Part shown: positions 5,865 to 8,222 of the stretch, one piece after another
Layout: each line of letters opens with the position of its first letter
Position numbering within the stretch: the first letter of the stretch is position 1
From: CAKSHP01 sp045590935
Lineage (GTDB): Bacteria; Bacillota; Clostridia; UBA1381; UMGS1253
DNA: 8,222 bases
NCBI GenBank assembly: GCA_045590935.1
Contig: JAZNSA010000070.1
Span: 1 to 8,222 of the forward strand
Direction: 5' to 3'
Notes under the pieces: generated by a model
Database searches by the model: none
What the model saw: the letters and a program-made list of their open reading frames with translations, nothing else
What the model was told of the DNA's origin: nothing
Position numbers and translations under genes: made by a program

Positions 5865-6818
5865 TTACCACCTCAAAAGACAAACGCCACTCGAAAGACC
5901 GCCGCCAAATGCCGTTAAAACAACTAAGTCGCCCTCTTTAAGCTTTCCGCTCCTGTTTAGCTCGTCTGCCGCAATCGGAATACTTGCCGAGGATGTGTTC
6001 CCGTATTTTTCCAAATTAACAAAAAATCTCTCAAGCGGAAGCTTAAGCTTTTTTGCGGCAAGCTGAATTATTCTTATATTAGCCTGATGCGGAATAATAT
6101 ATTTTATATCATTTATATTATATCCCGCTTCCGAAACAACATTTAAAACATCCTCCGTCATAGTTTTAACCGCAAACTTAAACGTTTCCTGACCATTCAT
6201 CTTTATAAAAGGATGAGGGTGAGCCTCGTCATAAAAAGGTGTTTTAACGGGCTTTGTCGGAATTTCTATGATTTCATCCTCGCCCGCTGTATAAAGCTTT
6301 GAATTAATAAGCCCGTCGCCTTCGCCCAAAAGGAACGCTCCCGCGCCGTCGCCAAATATTACGCAGGTATTTCTGTCGCTCCAATCCAAATAACGGCTTA
6401 TTTTTTCGCCCGCTATAACCAGAATTTTTTTATAGCCGCCTTTTGAGAAAAACGCCGCAGCAGTTTCAAGCGCAAATATAAAGCCTGAGCACGCCGAATT
6501 TATATCAAATGCGGGGCATGTTGCACCAATTTTTCTTTGAACATCGCCCGCAAGCGTCGGGCACATTCTCTCAGGGCAAACAGTTGATGCTATAATCAAA
6601 TCAACCTCTTTTGCATCAACGCCCGCTTGCTCCAATGCATTTTTCGCTGCAGCTGCGGCAACATCTGCAAGCGACTCTGTGGCGCATATATGCCTCTCTT
6701 TAACGCCTACACGCTGAGTTATCCACTCATCCGAGGTTTCAACAAGCTTCTCCAAATAGTCATTTGCTACTATTTTTTTCGGAATTCCACTTCCCGTTGC
6801 TAAAACTTTGAAATTCAT
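5865..6818 (-). CDS. fabH: 3-oxoacyl-ACP synthase III (KAS III)
   Basis: FabH starts fatty acid synthesis by condensing an acyl-CoA primer with malonyl-ACP. The 317-residue protein has the thiolase-fold triad at Cys110 (NSACSGFIFAL), His244 (IIPHQANIRI) and Asn274 (EKYGNTSSASIP), very close to the E. coli numbering. TSDEWI with Trp32 and the phosphate-binding QRVGVKERH are also present, and the C-terminus reads AFGGGLSSG where GGGLTWG is usual. The position matching E. coli Phe87, which shapes the primer pocket, is Cys86. The frame is open upstream to 6887, but that extension overlaps the promoter. The ATG at 6818 has AAAGGAG six bases upstream and begins exactly at the family N-terminus (FKVLATGSGIP). 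It is the first gene of the operon and reads away from spoIVB. Confidence 0.97.
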   Translation of the reverse strand: MNFKVLATGSGIPKKIVANDYLEKLVETSDEWITQRVGVKERHICATESLADVAAAAAKNALEQAGVDAKEVDLIIASTVCPERMCPTLAGDVQRKIGATCPAFDINSACSGFIFALETAAAFFSKGGYKKILVIAGEKISRYLDWSDRNTCVIFGDGAGAFLLGEGDGLINSKLYTAGEDEIIEIPTKPVKTPFYDEAHPHPFIKMNGQETFKFAVKTMTEDVLNVVSEAGYNINDIKYIIPHQANIRIIQLAAKKLKLPLERFFVNLEKYGNTSSASIPIAADELNRSGKLKEGDLVVLTAFGGGLSSGVCLLRW

Positions 6819-6824
6819 AACGCT

Positions 6825-6831
6825 CTCCTTT
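6825..6831 (-). promoter_or_regulatory. Ribosome binding site that sets the fabH start
   Basis: AAAGGAG on the reverse strand ends six bases before the ATG at 6818. It supports this start over the upstream in-frame one at 6887, which would place the first codons upstream of the promoter -10 box. Confidence 0.8.
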
Positions 6832-6858
6832 GCAAGTATTAATATCCAAAACACGTTT

Positions 6859-6887
6859 AGTATAGCATAAGATAATCTAGTTGTCAA
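6859..6887 (-). promoter_or_regulatory. Housekeeping sigma promoter of the fab operon
   Basis: On the reverse strand a perfect -35 TTGACA (6887-6882) is followed by a 17-base spacer and a -10 TATACT (6864-6859, five of six). A TG one base before the -10 makes it an extended -10. Transcription should begin near 6852, giving a leader of roughly 35 bases before fabH. The spacer contains the 9-base palindrome AGATTATCT, a possible regulator contact. This is the only strong promoter seen ahead of the nine fab/acc genes. Confidence 0.85.
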
Positions 6888-6980
6888 TACTTTTTATATT
6901 AGTTTTTAAAATTAGATGCAGATATTTTTTTACAAATTTTTAACAGATATATTTTTTTGAAATTTACACAATATATTATC

Positions 6981-6996
6981 GAAGCCTTCGGGCTTT
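6981..6996 (+). other. Small hairpin with UUCG loop upstream of spoIVB
   Basis: On the plus strand AAGCC (6982-6986), loop TTCG and GGCTT (6991-6995) form a five-pair stem closed by C-G around UUCG, the especially stable tetraloop class, with one more G-T pair outside. Only three T residues follow, so it is a poor terminator. It lies 25 bases before the spoIVB start and would be near the 5' end of its transcript. A role in message stability or translation is a guess. Confidence 0.45.
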
Positions 6997-7007
6997 AAAA
7001 TTAAAGC

Positions 7008-7012
7008 GGAAG
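7008..7012 (+). promoter_or_regulatory. Weak ribosome binding site deciding the spoIVB start
   Basis: GGAAG ends eight bases before the GTG at 7021. The other in-frame GTG at 7012 overlaps this motif and has no spaced Shine-Dalgarno of its own, so 7021 is preferred. The match to AGGAGG is modest. Confidence 0.5.
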
Positions 7013-7020
7013 TGAAGCGT

Positions 7021-8217
7021 GTGAAAAAAAGATTAAGTTTCTTTATTGTTTTATCACTGCTTTTTCTTCTTGCCCTCCCCTCTTTTACAATCTACAAGTT
7101 AAACAAATCCGTTCCGCACAAAATAAGCCTTAGTGAAAACAAAAAGATTGAAATTAATCTTGGGGCATTTATATCTGCGAAAAACAAAACAGATTATTGC
7201 TTTTCGGAAAATGGGCGGCTTTTTGTTTCTTGTCCAACAGAAGAGAGCTATAGAATTGACCTGCGGTTATTTGGATTAATTCCTGTAAAAAGCATGACGG
7301 TCAGCGGGAACGCTGAGCGACTGTATATACCATCGGGACAAGCAATAGGAATAAAGCTTTATACGGATGGTGTGCTCGTTGTAGCAATTAACCAAGACCA
7401 CCCTGCGTACGCCGTGGGAATAAGGATTGGCGATATTATTACGCACGTTAATGATGTTCGGATTTTAAATGCCGTTCACTTTTCTTCACTTATTAATAAG
7501 GAAGCAAAAAAGGGCGCGAATATAAAAATAGCATTTAACCGAGCGGGTGAAAAAAAACAATCTTTTGTTACCCCGACTTATTCGGATGGCGAGTATAAAA
7601 TTGGTGCGTGGGTTCGAGACAGCAGTGCCGGAATAGGTACTATGACTTATATCGATGCCGAAAGTTCAACCTTTGGTGCATTGGGACACGCAGTTTGCGA
7701 TTCGGATACGGGAAGTATGCTTGCGGTAATGCAGGGCAGAATTACAAGCTGTAGCATAATTGATGCGGTCAAGGGAGAAAAAGGAGCGGCAGGCAGGCTA
7801 TGCGGAGTGCTTCAGGCGGCTGATATAGGAAGCGTATACAAAAACTGCGGCGCAGGAATTTATGGAAGCATAGATGCAGAAAATATATCCGAAGCCAAGC
7901 CTGTAAGGGCGTTGTCAAGGTTTGAAATTCACGAAGGTGATGCAACTATTCTGGCAACCGTAGACGACAGTGGCCCGTCGGAATATAAGGTAGTAATCGA
8001 AAAGATTAATCTGTCGGACGAAGCAGGCGCATCAATGATAATAAAAATTGCGGACGAAAGATTAATTTCAAAAACAGGTGGAATTGTGCAAGGGATGAGC
8101 GGCGCACCAATAATTCAGAACGGCAAGCTTGCGGGTGCGATTACTCATGTTTTTCTTAACGACCCAACGAGGGGATATGGTATTTTTATCGAGAATATGC
8201 TGGACGCAGCAAAATAA
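7021..8217 (+). CDS. spoIVB: SpoIVB peptidase (S55 family sporulation signalling protease)
   Basis: SpoIVB is made in the forespore, crosses the inner forespore membrane and, in Bacillus, cleaves SpoIVFA to trigger SpoIVFB processing of pro-sigmaK. The 398-residue product (numbered from GTG 7021) begins KKRLSFF and then a hydrophobic segment at about 6-25, a signal anchor. A PDZ domain lies at about 107-182 (IGIKLYTDGVLVV, then GIRIGDIITHVND). The S55 domain follows with GIGTMTYID and FGALGHAV (His223), an Asp at 345 and GGIVQGMSGAPIIQNG (354-369, Ser360). The Asp-Ser spacing of 15 matches the His/Asp/Ser triad of B. subtilis SpoIVB. THVFLNDPTRGYGIFIENML closes the protein. It is slightly shorter than the Bacillus protein of about 426. 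A GTG at 7012 would add three residues. It is divergent from fabH, and no confident sporulation promoter was found. Confidence 0.96.
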   Translation: MKKRLSFFIVLSLLFLLALPSFTIYKLNKSVPHKISLSENKKIEINLGAFISAKNKTDYCFSENGRLFVSCPTEESYRIDLRLFGLIPVKSMTVSGNAERLYIPSGQAIGIKLYTDGVLVVAINQDHPAYAVGIRIGDIITHVNDVRILNAVHFSSLINKEAKKGANIKIAFNRAGEKKQSFVTPTYSDGEYKIGAWVRDSSAGIGTMTYIDAESSTFGALGHAVCDSDTGSMLAVMQGRITSCSIIDAVKGEKGAAGRLCGVLQAADIGSVYKNCGAGIYGSIDAENISEAKPVRALSRFEIHEGDATILATVDDSGPSEYKVVIEKINLSDEAGASMIIKIADERLISKTGGIVQGMSGAPIIQNGKLAGAITHVFLNDPTRGYGIFIENMLDAAK

Positions 8218-8222
8218 GGGCG

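Noticed and set aside
6819..6887. Upstream extension of the fabH frame (340 residues in total)
   Set aside because: It overlaps the -35 and -10 boxes of the operon promoter, and the family N-terminus begins at 6818 behind AAAGGAG.
6976..6984. Near match to a Spo0A box (TTATCGAAG) before spoIVB
   Set aside because: It misses the key G of the TGTCGAA core, and spoIVB is classically under forespore sigma control rather than direct Spo0A control.
6981..6996. Rho-independent terminator in the intergenic region
   Set aside because: The stem is only five strong pairs and is followed by just three T residues on the plus strand and no T-tract on the minus strand.
1..8222. CRISPR array, insertion sequence, tRNA or rRNA, toxin-antitoxin or defence system
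   Set aside because: No direct repeat series, transposase motifs, tRNA-like cloverleaf or unexplained coding region is present; every long frame is assigned to FAS II or SpoIVB.

Overview
The window is an AT-rich stretch whose gene content points to a spore-forming member of the Clostridia (Firmicutes/Bacillota). The evidence is a complete SpoIVB sporulation protease, an FMN-dependent FabK enoyl reductase in place of FabI, separate short-form AccA and AccD proteins, and a fab gene order close to the clostridial type. The species cannot be named from the sequence alone.

Positions 1-6818 hold a minus-strand type II fatty acid synthesis (FAS II) operon. In transcription order it is fabH, acpP, fabK, fabD, fabG, fabF, fabZ, accD, accA. 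The last gene, accA, runs off the left edge of the window after 128 codons. The genes are tightly packed: fabK/fabD overlap by 13 bases, fabD/fabG overlap by 8, and fabF/fabZ are separated by 1 base. Two longer gaps flank acpP (97 bases on the fabH side, 67 on the fabK side). The 97-base gap holds an AT-rich hairpin. A near-consensus housekeeping promoter (TTGACA, 17 bases, TGCTATACT) lies about 40 bases upstream of fabH and should drive the whole operon.

The encoded proteins make up most of a FAS II system. AccA and AccD form the carboxyltransferase half of acetyl-CoA carboxylase and make malonyl-CoA. FabD loads malonate onto AcpP and FabH starts the chain. FabF, FabG, FabZ and FabK then run the condensation, ketoreduction, dehydration and enoyl-reduction cycle. 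accB and accC (biotin carrier and biotin carboxylase), which commonly sit near fabF, fabZ and accD in clostridia, are absent from those positions. No fatty-acid regulator gene and no dedicated unsaturated fatty acid gene is visible.

From 7021 to 8217 the plus strand encodes SpoIVB, transcribed divergently from fabH across about 200 bases of very AT-rich DNA. This intergenic region carries the fab promoter and a small hairpin with a UUCG loop just upstream of spoIVB. Only 5 bases follow the spoIVB stop; spo0A is the usual next gene in this phylum but would lie outside the window.

I found no mobile element, CRISPR array, RNA gene or wholly new system. The points worth a second look are the missing accBC, the fab/spoIVB junction, the acpP leader hairpin, and departures from family motifs in AccA, AccD, FabH, FabD and FabF.
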